Below are positions 11,135-22,459 of a stretch of 64,000 bases of DNA, piece by piece; within the stretch, counting starts at the first letter, position 1, and each line of letters begins with the position of its first letter. Source of the stretch: Gigaspora margarita (taxonomy: Eukaryota; Glomeromycota; Glomeromycetes; Diversisporales; Gigasporaceae); contig WTPW01000488.1 of the NCBI GenBank assembly GCA_009809945.1, positions 175,397 to 239,396 of the forward strand. Reading direction: 5' to 3'. Both the position numbers and the translations under genes were made by a program. A model generated the notes under the pieces. The model had not been told where the DNA came from. It ran no database searches and saw nothing but the letters and a program-made list of their open reading frames with translations.

Positions 11135-11811
11135 ATGATGAAACTGGAACTTAACGAAAAAGCGCAAAATGTTTTTGGAGATGTTCGTGGAATAGCGAAG
11201 GTATAAATCTTTATAACTTTCAAAGTTCAAATTTTCAAGGTTTAAATTTTGAATTTTAAACATAATATAATATACGTATGTACGTACATAATTTTTTTTT
11301 TTTAAAAAAAAAATAAAATAGACTGTAGTTAAGAATTCTAATGTTAGCGAAGTAAAAATTTATATTACATTAAGCATTGTTAAAATCAAAATTTAACGAT
11401 TTATTAAATTGCATGATTTGAAATTAAAGGAAATATTGAGAACCGCAAGGCTTCTTGCAAATCTTGATACGTCTATGAAGTCCACTCATCAGGTTTTGGT
11501 TTGTTATTGTGAATCTATTAATTTCAAAAAATACATTGATTTTTGACCTTTTTTTTTTTTTTTTGGAAATTGTAGTCTTTACAAAAATTAACACAAGGAA
11601 TATCCGAACTTCAAGAAAGGTAACATTTATTTTCCCTGAATGTTTTCTAGTATTATCTAGTATTATAATAACTATTTTTATTGACTTTTTTATTATTTCC
11701 AGAAATACTCAGATACAAGATTTATTATATATGCTTCCTCAAGTATCTGAAGGGTTAAAAATTGAAGGGCTGGTTAAACGTCCTCCTAGCACTAGTAATA
11801 ATACAACGTAA
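11135..11811 (+). CDS. Small four-exon coiled-coil protein, possibly BORC/BLOC-1-like
   Basis: Four exons join in frame into 93 residues: 11135-11200, 11430-11492, 11576-11619 and 11703-11811. All introns are GT-AG, and the only mid-codon junction (between exons 3 and 4) resolves cleanly to Arg. The start is the first ATG of an ATG-ATG pair after a CCAAT/CACGTG promoter. The protein is mostly helical with heptad-like leucines: 'AKEILRTARLLANLDT' then 'SLQKLTQGISELQERN' and 'IQDLLYMLPQV', with a polar tail (RPPSTSNNTT). Length and the pattern AR-(x)n-S-xx-SL-x-K-(x)n-LQ-xxxx-IQ recall BORCS7 and similar small subunits of the lysosome-positioning BORC/BLOC-1 complexes. That resemblance was judged by eye and is weak. 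The gene structure is well supported; the function is a guess. Confidence 0.75.
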
Positions 11812-11815
11812 ATTA

Positions 11816-11867
11816 TTAGGTATGAGTTAGGTATGAATTAGGTATGAATTAGGTATGAATTAGGTAC
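11816..11867. repeat. 12-bp tandem repeat (taggtatgaat)
   Basis: Four copies of 'ttaggtatgaat', with one variant unit, directly downstream of the stop codon of the preceding gene. Confidence 0.8.
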
Positions 11868-13015
11868 GTATAGATTATTCTTTTTTTTTACTAGCAGTAC
11901 GGTTATAAATCTTTATATGCTGACAATGTTAGTAAATCCGATAAAATGTTTACATTAATTAAAAATTACTTTATCAAATTTTCATAATCTTTCTATCTTA
12001 TCGATCCTTATCTAGCAATTATTTAATGTTAATAATTATCTTTATCGTCATATAGAAACAGTCAACAATTATTGGTAGAATTGACATTAAAAGATTAAAT
12101 AAATATATCAGCGTTTATTTGATATTTTAAAATGAATTTGAAAGTTTTCACGATTCACTGCAGTTAATGCAAATTACCGGTAATCACTTTTTCTTCGATG
12201 GTATAAATTGAGTTAGAATTCTGTACTATTAAACATAAAGTGGGGTTATATTTTTCACTGTAATAAAATGGAAATCCAAAAAATGGTTATACCCGGTATT
12301 AGAGAAAATTTAAACGGGGCAGTAGGATGTGCAATTTAGCCAATGAGAAATCGTAATTCTGTAATGATGTAATACAATCAAGTGTAACGTACAAAACTCA
12401 AAAAAAAAAAGCACCTGATATAAAAGGATTTGCACGAAATCTACTTTTCATTTATAGATTTTTTTTATTTCAAAAAACGGCTGGTCGATTTTATAAAGCT
12501 ATGTAAATATCAGTAATTATCATACGTACATAAGTAGATGTTTATTAAAATCTAATATAAATATATTAAAATTTTAACCAACCATAATCATTACTTAGAA
12601 TTCTAAGTTAGCTATGACTTCATTAGTAAAATTTTAAATGACTGTAGAATAGATTCAAAACTATCCATCCAAAAAAAAAAAAATTATAAGAATTCTCCTT
12701 TTCTCTCGAGTTATATGTTGTTACCGGTTAAGTTTGATCAACTATCCTCTGCATCGTCACATCGTCGTCATTAATCAAATTCTTGTAAGACTTATAAAAT
12801 TTATTGATTTTTCAACATGCAATTTTAGTCACATGCTCATACGTATCGTCATTTGATTTTTATTTGTAAGATTCCAGAATTTGTCAGGAATCCAATGTGA
12901 TGACACTCGAGTGTTGGTTTCATAACAAATACTATTATCCAAGAATACATACACGAACGATTTTACGTCAAGACTCTTTACTCTTTTGTCATGCTCATCA
13001 ACAAATTTAGAGAAT
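11868..13015. other. Intergenic stretch, no gene seen
   Basis: Normal (not T-run) AT-rich sequence with short frames only. No TIR, tRNA-like box or conserved motif recognised. It is less repetitive than most of the window. Confidence 0.4.
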
Positions 13016-13381
13016 ATGTCTCATATCATTAGCAGATTTAAGAATTTGTTGCTTGGATTGCTACAAATACGTTTATGTACTGCAAGAGCGGCCAACAAAG
13101 CTAAGAATGTTGAAAAGGTATTTACGTTGAAAGATATTAAATAAGAAAATCTGGAATATATTGTTAAGGAAATTCATTATTTTTTCTAATTTGAAATTAT
13201 TTCGAGATTTCTTAATTGAAACCACTTTAAATATTTTTTTTTACAACAAACGTCTTACGAAGATTTATTATCAAATATTGCTTCATTAAATTGTATAACT
13301 AAAAACTCATTGCATGTCAAAAGATTAGGCTCGAAAAAATTGGCATACACTGTACAAAGTCACAAAAAATTATTAAATTAA
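13016..13381 (+). CDS. Possible small spliced gene, unresolved
   Basis: An ATG at 13016 opens a basic, amphipathic frame of 34 codons ('SRFKNLLLGLLQIRLCTARA' then 'NKAKNVEK') followed by a possible donor GT at 13118; without splicing it stops at 42 residues. A second frame with coding-like composition ('EDLLSNIASLNCITKN', 'LGSKKLAYTVQSHKK') ends at the stop 13379-13381. I could not find an acceptor AG that joins the two in phase, so they may be unrelated, or the gene may have a structure I have missed. The N-terminus would suit a mitochondrial presequence. No family recognised. Confidence 0.25.
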
Positions 13382-15200
13382 TAATGGGTAAATATAGTGA
13401 CCGTTTCAATATACATATTATATTATTCAATTATATTAATCTTTACAGATCGTATTTTTTAGGCTGATAACTCGTTGTTTATAAATGTAAGTCTTGTTAA
13501 TCGAATACAAAAATAAATAGGAAATCTTTATTTATATGATGACTAGATTTTATCACACTGAGTATTTTTATTATGCTGAATTGTAATAAATAGTTTCAGC
13601 CTTGTCTGATAAAATAAAGTTGTTTGTTATTTATTTTCTAACCTTAAATGAAATTAAGTTATTTTTATTATCAAACATGTAGTTTTATAATCGAAGCGAC
13701 GATTAGAAATTAGAGTTGGATACGTATGTTTTCTTTATCTTTTTTTAATAAAATTAGTAACTTGGCTAGTAAAATGATTATAATTGAGACGGGCGGACTG
13801 AATGTGTTTTAAACATCAAACTGTGTAGAATGTCTCTTAATACTGATTTATAAAAAAAATGATAATATTCCGAAAGAAACCCCATTTAATCGATTGCTAA
13901 TTTTATTTGCAAATCTTTCGTTAGATATTTATATGTGGATCACAATAAAAAAAAAAAACAGGCAAGTTATAGTTGAATTGATTTTTTTTTTAAAAAGATA
14001 AAATGATTATATAAGTTGTATTCACACACTGAATAAACGTGTAGACAATTCAAGTTCGGTTCATCAATGATTCAATTTCATTGTCTATATTTGTATTTAT
14101 TTTTATATCAATATTAATAATAATAAAAAATTTTTATTTTATTTTGAACGTCAAAATTTGATTATTTATAGATTCAATTAGTTATTATTATTATCAAGAT
14201 TTGTTTTCATAGTATTGGTGAGTAAATTAAACTTAGATTGCAGGCTATGATAATGACTAATAGTTGAAGTATCTCACGATTATATCTTTATGTTTGATAT
14301 TTATTAAAAGATAAGATTCTCGCAGATATTTTACCAATGGAATATTATTATCGAGATGGCATAAACAAACTTCTTACCTACCATGGTAATGTAACGATTA
14401 AATGATTATGGTTAATCTTACATTCTCTTGAAACACGACGTTAAAATTTTTAAAAGTAAAATGAAGACATTCGAAGACGGAAACGGTTAATAATGAAATT
14501 CAGTAAGTATTTAAATGATATTAAAATTTGTTGTCAAAAATTTTGATAGATACTAATGTGATGTATATATTTTAAGATGTTTCAAGTACATATAACGTTT
14601 AAATTCTGTTAAAGAAGAAAAAAAAAAAGGAAGACCATGTGATTTTAAACCCACCAAAAGTAGTAGATAAAAGGGTTAGTCGGAAAATTTTTATTATTTC
14701 TATCATGTAGCGTAGACGTTTCTGAAGTATATGGCATTAAAATGGTATTATGTAGCGTGTACATTTCTGAAAATAGGACGTTAGAATGATATTTAAAATC
14801 TGCCGAAAGTATGAACTGTTTAACATTGTATTAGAATTATTCATACACTAATAGTTTATAAATAAACGAAGTAATATTTAATAATGAATTCTATATAACA
14901 AAATAATCAATTCATGGATGAACCCCATATTAATCGTCTAGTCTAATACTGTAATACATGTAAGTCAATAGACAAAAGTAATATTTAATGGAGAATGTGA
15001 AAAGAGGACATTTAAAATCTGCATAGTAAAAGATTACATTTACCTTAAATTCTCGAAATAGCGGGTATTTGCGCGTTATTTGAATACCTGCGCGAATTTC
15101 GAATACGTCCATGGGCGTTGTTTTGAATATAAGGTTAATTTTTTGAATTGCGTATTAAGGTCAATATGCTTTAATAAACTAAACTATACACGTATAACAT
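13382..15200. other. Intergenic stretch, no gene seen
   Basis: AT-rich with short frames only. A 60-codon minus-strand frame at 14930-15112 has no motif and overlaps a GC-richer direct repeat, so it is not called. Confidence 0.4.
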
Positions 15201-15262
15201 GATATTAATGTATAGGGTTGCGCGTTATTTCGGGACGCGTATGGGCGTTATTTCGAAATCTC
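15060..15262. repeat. Direct repeat of a GC-richer 'gcgcgttatttc' block
   Basis: Two blocks (about 15066-15130 and 15216-15261) share 'tgcgcgttattt', 'cgt(c)atgggcgtt' and 'ttcgaaat'-like words in the same order. They are remnants of one dispersed family, with no gene. Confidence 0.5.
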
Positions 15263-15274
15263 ATATGCTCAGTG

Positions 15275-15360
15275 ATATTTGGACAATTTGGACATTTGGA
15301 CAAATGGACATTTGGACAAGTGGACAATTTCCGATTCGTCCAAATAATTTAATTGGACAA
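15275..15360. repeat. Minisatellite of (gt)ggacatttggacaaa
   Basis: Five to six copies of 'tttggaca' in a short array, ending in the inverted word 'cgtccaaat'. Confidence 0.65.
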
Positions 15361-16097
15361 AAATGTTTTATTGAACATAAAAAATATTTCTTAACAGTTA
15401 ATTAAAAACTTTTTGATAATTTGCGCTTTTAACTTGTATAACATGCGATACGTTTGATCATAACTGATAAAGAAATCAAGTATATGCATATGGTGCAAGA
15501 AAGTTAAAACTTCAATATCTCCATATGAGTGTTGCGGACTTTCGAGTATACCAAAAATCTAATATACTTGGAGGTCCGAATGGTCTTGGCAGCAGAGTTC
15601 CAATCCGGATAGCGCTTATCCGAATAATTCAGACACCGATACGGATAAACGGATAACGGATTTAACCTGATTGGACCTTTACAGATAATGCATCAATTAG
15701 GACCGCATTGAAAATTAATTCTTAAATTATCAATCTCAATAAAGTGAAGGGTCTAAGAATTTCAATATTATTAGTAGAAACATTGTACCAAAAATAATAT
15801 GTAATGGAATACTGAAATCAGTTTGATAACTTTTTATTCTACAGTATATGATTCAATATAGTAATACATAACGCTGTTTAAAAAAAAATTCGAAATGCGC
15901 CCACTTATTGGCTAATTTGAAATCCTCCATTATTAGAGTTAACTTTATGACGCATAATAAAATTATGATTAGAGTCGTGACCCGAATTTTGAGTTTAAAA
16001 AAAAATAATTAAAATCCACTTTTGAGATCATAATTAAACACTTTAATTTTAGTAACATTTATTCAATAAAAGTAATGAACAATTGGAGCATATGGGG
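15361..16097. other. Intergenic stretch, no gene seen
   Basis: Contains a short block of 'cggataa' words near 15600-15665 ('ccgatacggataaacggata') that looks like another degenerate repeat. No coding frame recognised. Confidence 0.4.
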
Positions 16098-16271
16098 GTG
16101 AGTCAATAGAAATTTTTTTAGTAAAACTTTAAATCAAAATAACTTAACAAAACTTGATAAAAATTAACTCTATAAGCTTATAAAAAAAAATTACCAAATT
16201 TGATAAGTTATTTCTAAAGTTTCAAAAAAATTTTATTATAAAAAATTTTGCTTGATTTCTATTGACTCACC
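16098..16271. mobile_element. 174-bp palindromic MITE
   Basis: The ends GGTGAGTCAATAGAAAT and ATTTCTATTGACTCACC are exact inverted repeats. The interior continues partly self-complementary ('aactttaaa..', 'ttgataagtta'). No unambiguous target duplication. Confidence 0.75.
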
Positions 16272-16440
16272 AAAAAATTATTATTTGGATATTGTCCAAT
16301 TCTATGTTATTTTTAGGAGGTGCGATTTTCAATTAACGCGAAAAATTTACAGTAAATCGTAACTGAATAATATTCTAGTTTTTTTTGTTTTTGATAATAT
16401 ATTTTATTTCTATTACAATATATATAACATATATATATAT

Positions 16441-16596
16441 TGTACCCCGGTGCCCAATTCGGAATCGGGCTGCCCCAGATAAGAATTTTGTAGCAGAATT
16501 AGGACTTTAGGTGACTTTAGGGTTAGGGTTAGGGCTAGTGTTAGAGGTAGGATTAGGCCAGATTCCAAATTGGGACAAATTCCAAATCCGGGTACA
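16441..16596. mobile_element. ~156-bp MITE containing TTAGGG-like units
   Basis: The left end 'tgtaccccggtgcccaattc' and the complement of the right end 'tgtacccggatttggaattt' form an imperfect TIR. The GC-richer interior includes 'tagggttagggttagggcta', a telomere-like run. The flanks are both AT dinucleotide runs, so the target duplication is ambiguous. Confidence 0.65.
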
Positions 16597-16610
16597 ACAT
16601 ATATATTATT

Positions 16611-16677
16611 AAAACGTCATAACTTTACAAAATATATATAACTTATATATATTTATTAAAACGTCATAACTTTACAA
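16611..16677. repeat. 22-bp direct repeat
   Basis: 'attaaaacgtcataacttta' followed by 'caa' occurs twice, about 40 bp apart, separated by a 'tatatataac' stretch, upstream of the F-box gene. Confidence 0.75.
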
Positions 16678-16860
16678 TTCATACGTTAAGTCATATCTTT
16701 TATAAAATTTTATTGGTTGATTTACCTAATTTTCATATGAAATCATGAAAGAATTACGTAATCACTAGACCAATATACGTAAGTACTTGGCATACATACA
16801 TATGTACATACGTACCTGCATAAGATTGCTAGTTTATTCAAATACCTACTTTCATTTACT

Positions 16861-18750
16861 ATGAAAGAAATACCAAATGAATGTATTAACGCAATTCTTA
16901 TTAATTTTGCAAAAGATAGTAAAAATTTATTCTCATGTTGCCTTGTTAATCGTCTTTGGTGTCTAAATGCAATACCAATATTATGGAGTAATCCATTACA
17001 AAGAGAAGTTTCCAAATCACTTATACGAACATATATTTCAACGTTATCACCAGAAGAAAAGGAACCCCTAATTTCATTTGGTATAACACTTCCTAATCTT
17101 CCAAAACCATTATTTGATTATGGAGTTTTCTTAAAAGTTCTTGATACTAGTTCAACAAAAAATGGAATAGAATTATGGCTTAAAGATGAAGGCCTTAATA
17201 ATAATTGCGATAATGATGAAGAAATGTTGATATCTGTAACTGCTTATAATGTTATTATGGATTCTTTGATTACAATGTTTCTTCGAAAAAGTGAAAATCT
17301 TGAAGAATTATTAATTAATGATCAACATATGATTCCAACAGTTACAACTTTCTTAAATGCTATGCCAGGAATAACAAAATTAAAAACATTACGAGTTAAA
17401 TTTTGGAACTATAGAATTTTCACAAATTCTAATATAATGGAATTAATCAATGCATTAACTCCTCAAGTGTGTCCCCATCTTAAACAACTCGATATTAAAT
17501 CTTATTTACCTAGTGATGTAAGCGATGCACTCGTAAATATTATCAAATCTCATAAAAAATTAGAAAAAATAGAACTTGATACTTATATTACTACTAGAAG
17601 TACTAAAAGTGTTGTCGTGTACAATATTTCTGACAGAGCGAGTGAAAAAAATGGTTAGTTTAAAAAAAGTGTGCTTTACAACTAAAAAAGTATATATTCA
17701 TAATTTTTTTTTACTTATGCTATCGTTTTATTACTACTACAGTTAAGGATTTTTTTTTATTCTGTGGACATATTAGTGAATTAAAGATTATAATGTAAGT
17801 TTTATATTTTAAAACATTTAAACTTTTATTTTAAAATTTATATATACTGAAATTATATTTATAAAATTATATTTATATATTTTTCTAATAAATCATATAG
17901 GAATGAAAATGAAAATAAACAAATTGCTTTCATCACATTTAAGCGAGGTATATATAACCGTGACTATATTCAATTTCAATTTCAATTTCAATTTTATTGG
18001 ATAATTTAATTAAAATCGTAACATGTTTTCTTTATAATAGAAACAGCGGCTGAAACTGCTTTAATGCTGACAAATGCCATTATTGCTGATTCACAAATTA
18101 TTGTCAAACCCCTTGACGATATAAATCATATTTATAGTAAAATTTTTCCAGTGTTAAATTATGTTGGGGATTCCTTAAAAGAGCTTACATTACGATATAT
18201 GGATTTTTCAAAAATCTCACCAGATAATATAGGTAATATTTCTAAATGTCAGAATTTAATTAGACTAAAGTGTATCAATTGCAAAAAAATGACATCAGCA
18301 CATTGCACTTCACTATCAAAGAATCAATTGAATTTAAAAACATTGGAAATTACTGATTCAAGCCTTGATCAAAATATTATAATCTTTTTAATTTCTATGT
18401 GGGGATCAACTTTAGAAGTTTTACATTTGGATAAATTAAGTCAAGAAACTGCAAATGCACTATTAATTCATTGTTTAAATCTTAAAGAATTAGTTATTTA
18501 TAATTTACTTGCTGATTCACTTAAATTTATGCTGCCTTTTCTTCAACAATCATCTCTTAAATCTCTTCTCATTAATGCATTTAGCAAATCCTATTTAAAA
18601 TATTTTGATTTAGGTCCATATTTACCTAATACATTGACCTTTTTAGGTTTATATACCGATTTTAACAACGATGACTTTGAAACTTTTGTAAAATATTGTG
18701 GTAAATTTGTCGATTTGAAAACATTAAATATTAAACGTCTGAATATTTAA
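16861..18750 (+). CDS. F-box/LRR protein with an embedded Vip1-type RRM domain
   Basis: Four exons read in one frame to 533 residues: 16861-17653, 17743-17794, 17901-17947 and 18041-18750. All three introns are GT-AG (donors gttagt, gtaagt, gtatat), and every split codon resolves. Residues 1-45 are an F-box ('IPNECINAILINFAKDSKNL', 'CCLVNRLWCLNAIPILW'), the Skp1-binding module of SCF ubiquitin ligases. Leucine-rich repeats follow to about 245. Residues about 250-322 are a complete RNA recognition motif: RNP2-like 'VVVYNIS', 'KDFFLFCGHISEL', RNP1-like 'KQIAFITF' and 'AAETALMLTNAIIADSQIIV'. This closely follows the RRM of fission-yeast Vip1 (recalled, not searched). LRRs then resume ('SLKELTLRYMDFSKI') to the end. 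The RRM starts inside exon 1, so this is not two adjacent genes. An AM-fungal F-box family member is a confident call; the chimera rests on the by-eye splice reading. Confidence 0.88.
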
Positions 18751-18779
18751 ACCATTGTATTGTATTATTATTCAATTTT

Positions 18780-19574
18780 ATTACCTGACTTGAATTATAA
18801 GTTTAAAAAAAAAAAACTATTTTTTTTTTTCGTATTTTTAAAAAAAAAAAATAAAATAAAAACTATCAATTTTTTATTTATCACGTAATATTTTTTCTTA
18901 GTTCCATATACGTACGTATGGTATTACACGTCATTATAAATATTATATAACCTTCTTGACCATGCATCCATGGTAAAACTCACAACATTCCCTTAGGAGT
19001 ATAGTATATTTATAATCAATCATGAATAAATCGCATTAATAAATTTCAGTTAATTTCATGTGATAGGTAAGAACGAGTCAAGGGCACTCTAACTATATAA
19101 GAATTTATTGTCATTGACGCTGAAATCAAATTTTGTCTCTCTAAATAAATGAAAATAAAAATAAAAATAAATAGGATTTTTCAAATAGCATTTTGCTATG
19201 TAGAATTAGAAAAATAAATTAAGAATTCTTAAAACCCCTAATCTACGAAATTCTAAATGAACTTGTGTGAAACAGAATTCATTTCTATTTAATACAGAGA
19301 TGTAGAATTAACTTGATCAATGATTAGTCAATAAATTATAATCAAAATTATAATTTGTCCGTAATTCTTACTAAAACTCTTAAATATAAAGTTCGTTTGA
19401 TTTTTTTTTTAAAAAAAAAAATGTATAAAAAATTGAGTGTTCTTAAAATTACAATGTGATTAAGCCTTTTCCATTAAATCCGAACGATCACTGAATTAGA
19501 TTATATCAATATTATCGTACAGACAATCTTTATCACACACATTTCGCATCAATTTCATAATAATGCTATTTATA
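18780..19574. other. Intergenic stretch, no gene seen
   Basis: AT-rich, with short A- and T-runs and a small 'aaataaaaataaaaata' run near 19150. No coding frame or terminal repeat recognised. Confidence 0.4.
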
Positions 19575-19747
19575 CAGTAACTCTTGATATAACGTATGGT
19601 TTGGGCAATTAGAAAGAAATTAACTAAAATCCACAATATTGTGGTTTCTTAGTAAATCCATTATTTCAAGCGCGTGATCTGAACTTTAATCCATTATATC
19701 AAGACTTAGTCTGTGTTATCGAGAGTCCGTTATACAAAGAGTCATTG
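19575..19747. mobile_element. 173-bp Tc1/pogo-type MITE
   Basis: The ends CAGTAACTCTTgaTATAACG and the complement CAATGACTCTTTGTATAACG are inverted, flanked by TA (19573-19574 and 19748-19749). No coding capacity. A second element with comparable 'AGTC(A/G)ACTCT' ends lies at 41807-42007. Confidence 0.75.
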
Positions 19748-20073
19748 TATATTGCACGACACTTAAAGATCATTTGTCCATTTTTGAAATTAAAAAATTT
19801 AATTATTACAGTTGTTTAATTTTGATTGGTTAAATAGGTTGTATTTTGATTGGTTAAAAAATTTTTAAAATTTTATTATTTTTATTAATATTATCATTAG
19901 GGTTGCAACCCTAACCCTTTTTTTTAGTTACGGCGTTTCTATCTAGTTTGGGTTTGGGATTCGGTATTTCTACCTAGTTTGGGCTCATGACCAAAACCCA
20001 AATATAGTGTCAAACTCAAAAACCATTAATTCATTAAATATTCGTGCATGTGATTATAATATTTATAATAAAC

Positions 20074-20451
20074 AGGGACGGTGAATAATATCGATTTGAT
20101 TTTGCAAAAATATCGATCGGGTATGGTCAAAAATATCGATTTATATCGATATACTCATGATTGGCCAATTAGAATGCGAAATTTTGTACAACAGTTACAG
20201 ATAACGTGATATAAAGTGACCAGTAACTAAAATTCCTTTCTTCTTCTGATGATTGTCTATTTTACCGAAGCTTATCAACGGTTCAAGTTAGCAAATTTAT
20301 ATTGCCCGGCCCGAATTATATTTTAATTTTGCCCAAGTGCATATTGTTACACTGCATTAAAATTTGCGAAAATATTGATTTCCCCATGATTTGGCCTAAA
20401 ATTATCGTTTTATATATGATCGATACAAATCGATATTATTCACCGTCCCTG
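20074..20451. mobile_element. 378-bp hAT-type MITE
   Basis: Perfect ~25-bp TIRs starting CAGGGACGGTGAATAATATC and an exact 8-bp target duplication ATAATAAA (20066-20073 and 20452-20459). The CAGGG ends and 8-bp duplication fit hAT. Further 'atatcgat' words extend the inverted similarity. A 65-codon frame starting at 20302 runs through the right TIR and is an artefact. Confidence 0.92.
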
Positions 20452-20540
20452 ATAATAAATTATTCAATAAATTGGATTTTTAATCAAGTTCAACATTGAT
20501 AATCTAAAGATCGAATTCAAGATCGGTTAATTAAATGTAG

Positions 20541-20758
20541 CTAAGCCAATAACACGTAAAAATCTTGAATTCATATTTATTATACCGAGAGAACCTGATT
20601 ATAATTTGAATTTGCGCAATAAAGATGTTAAAAAATTCGAAGACATTATTAATCGTGACCGGAAAAAAAGATGCGTATGTCAAGATAACGGAATTTTTCT
20701 TTTCGAGGTATGGTATGATGAAAAACCCGAAATTGTTATTCCGATCGCACGAAAATAA
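20541..20758 (+). pseudogene. Terminal exon or fragment of a nuclease-like protein
   Basis: A frame opens after a possible acceptor (atgtag, 20535-20540) and runs about 72 residues to a stop at 20756-20758. It has coding-like composition: 'FIFIIPREPDYNLNLRNKD', 'FEDIINRDRKKRCVCQDNG', 'IFLFEVWYDEKPEIVIP'. The pattern 'RD..K...C..NGI.L..V' is what I associate with Vsr/restriction-like endonuclease proteins common in AM fungi, and a related pattern is seen at 36140-36364. No upstream exon or start codon was found, so it may be the last exon of an unseen gene or a broken copy. A 200-bp intergenic stretch separates it from the next gene. Confidence 0.45.
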
Positions 20759-20870
20759 CCACCTGATCAGGTGATATTAATATTACATCATACTGTCATA
20801 AATACGTGCTCTCAAGTCAAATTTGTATATAGTGATAGTAGTTTCTTTCAATTTATTTTTTTTTAGCGTA

Positions 20871-22037
20871 ATGGCAACCACAGTTTCAGGAACAGAGAGT
20901 AGCCTTGGGGTTAGTGGAGGGGTTAGTGGAGCTGGTGGTCGTTCAAGTAGTAAAGGTACTGTTTTATTATTGATTATTAATAAACATGAAATAAATATTT
21001 ACTTATAAAAGAATGCGTATTCTCATAACATACAGTACAAAACGTACAAAGACATTTGGGTCACTTCCTAAAAAAGCTAGTTAACTTTATTCAGGATAAT
21101 ACAGAATCTAAGGTATTAATAATGTATTCCATTTTTTGTTTGAAACATGTATTTTGAATAAGCCAACAATCTGTTTCTCTTAGGTGATCACTCAAATCGA
21201 AAATGAAATTAATGCAGAACTGCGCAAAGTACATGATGTGAATATTATAGAACTTGAATTGCCACGTATAAAGGCCGAGGGCAAGAAACGTGATAAAATT
21301 TTTGAAACGATCCATAATATTTTTAATGCTGAAATTGTTGACAATAAATTATTCATCAAAGTGGGTTACCATTTTGTTTTATAATTATTTTACATACATT
21401 TCTAATTATTTGTTACTATTTAAGTTTAATGGTTTGGTGAAATCAGAAATACATAAAAAAGTGATGAATTCACTTGATCAACAACTTCCACCAACTTGGT
21501 TGACTGCGATTGATGCAATATGTGTGGTTAACGGTAATCAGTATCGACCTGATGTAGGTGGTTGGAACCCTAAACCAGCACTTAATCAAAGAGTTTTTCC
21601 TATAATTAATCCATGTCCACCACCGTTGCTATGGATCGAGGTGAAGATCTTATTCCCTTATCTTCAGAACTATGCAACTATTTCTTGACNATCGGCTAAA
21701 ATATTGATAGGTGACCTATGATAATTCTGNGGATTGTNATAATGCTATAAATAAATTCGCACGTGTTCAACCCCACTGTCCGACCACAGAATTTGTAATC
21801 GTCGTTGTTCCGGCTACTGCAACCCCCCTTCCAGCAAATTCAAATCCAGGCGTCAGTTCAGTTGCGGCAACACCCAAAACGGCTCGTCCATCTCATGCTC
21901 CATACCTTGGCCATTTGTTCGCGGGAAATATTATTATTACTGCAATTCAATGGTACAAGATAAAATGGAATAGGCATCTTGTATTAGGATGTGGAGCGAA
22001 TATAGATTTTAATAATATACTAGAAGTCTATACATAA
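20871..22037 (+). CDS. Five-exon protein with PD-(D/E)XK/Uma2-like nuclease signature
   Basis: Exons 20871-20955, 21036-21112, 21184-21360, 21425-21640 and 21711-22037 join without a break into 293 residues; the introns are GT-AG. The ATG at 20871 follows a polypyrimidine-AG, so an intron may lie in the 5' UTR. Residues 1-28 are Ser/Gly-rich ('MATTVSGTESSLGVSGG'). Then comes a helical region with 'VQRHLGHFLKKLVNFIQDN', then 'LPPTWLTAIDAICVV', 'YRPDVGGW' (Asp about 156), 'PPPLLWIEV' (Glu 185), 'NAINKFARVQP' and 'TEFVIVVVP'. The order RPD - PPLLWIEV - K - EFVIVV matches the Uma2-type restriction-endonuclease fold, where Asp and Glu bind the metal. This is by-eye family knowledge. Ambiguous bases at 21730 and 21738 hide two residues just after the Glu, and 21690 (intron) is also N. 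The role is unknown; AM fungi carry related uncharacterised families. Confidence 0.78.
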
Positions 22038-22459
22038 AATTTAAAATCAACAAATCAAATTATTATACTTTATTATGCACAATAATTTATATGATGATAT
22101 TGGTATCAGAATCTAATTTGCAATAAAGAACATAAGGATTTGCTATGTGCGAAGCGATATAGAGGTTAGAATGGGTGTTTCTACTACTCCATATAAAAAA
22201 GAATTAAAAAAGCATCATTTAATATTCATTGAATATGCGTAACTTTAGAAGTAAAGCCTCATTATGTGATAATATCAAATTGCGCCAGTACCCTCTTCTT
22301 ATTTCATAAAAATCGTGTTATAGTAAAATAAAAAATGGCGAAGCCACCAGACTCCCCTTCTTAATTTAATAAAAATTGTTGCCAGAACAACAATATAACA
22401 TACAAATAAACAAAATATTTTATAATAAAAAAATAAAAAAAATGATATAGGGGGTATGA
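22038..22459. other. Intergenic stretch between convergent genes
   Basis: Holds a short direct-repeat-like pair ('gcgccagtaccctcttctt' and 'gcgaagccaccagactcccc', each followed by 'taataaaaat'-like words). No gene. Confidence 0.35.

Noticed and set aside
17659-18063. Reading the F-box region as two separate genes split at the first stop
   Set aside because: Three GT-AG introns join both halves in one frame, and the RRM is complete only in the joined product.
20302-20499. 65-codon plus-strand frame
   Set aside because: It crosses the right TIR and target duplication of a hAT-type MITE.
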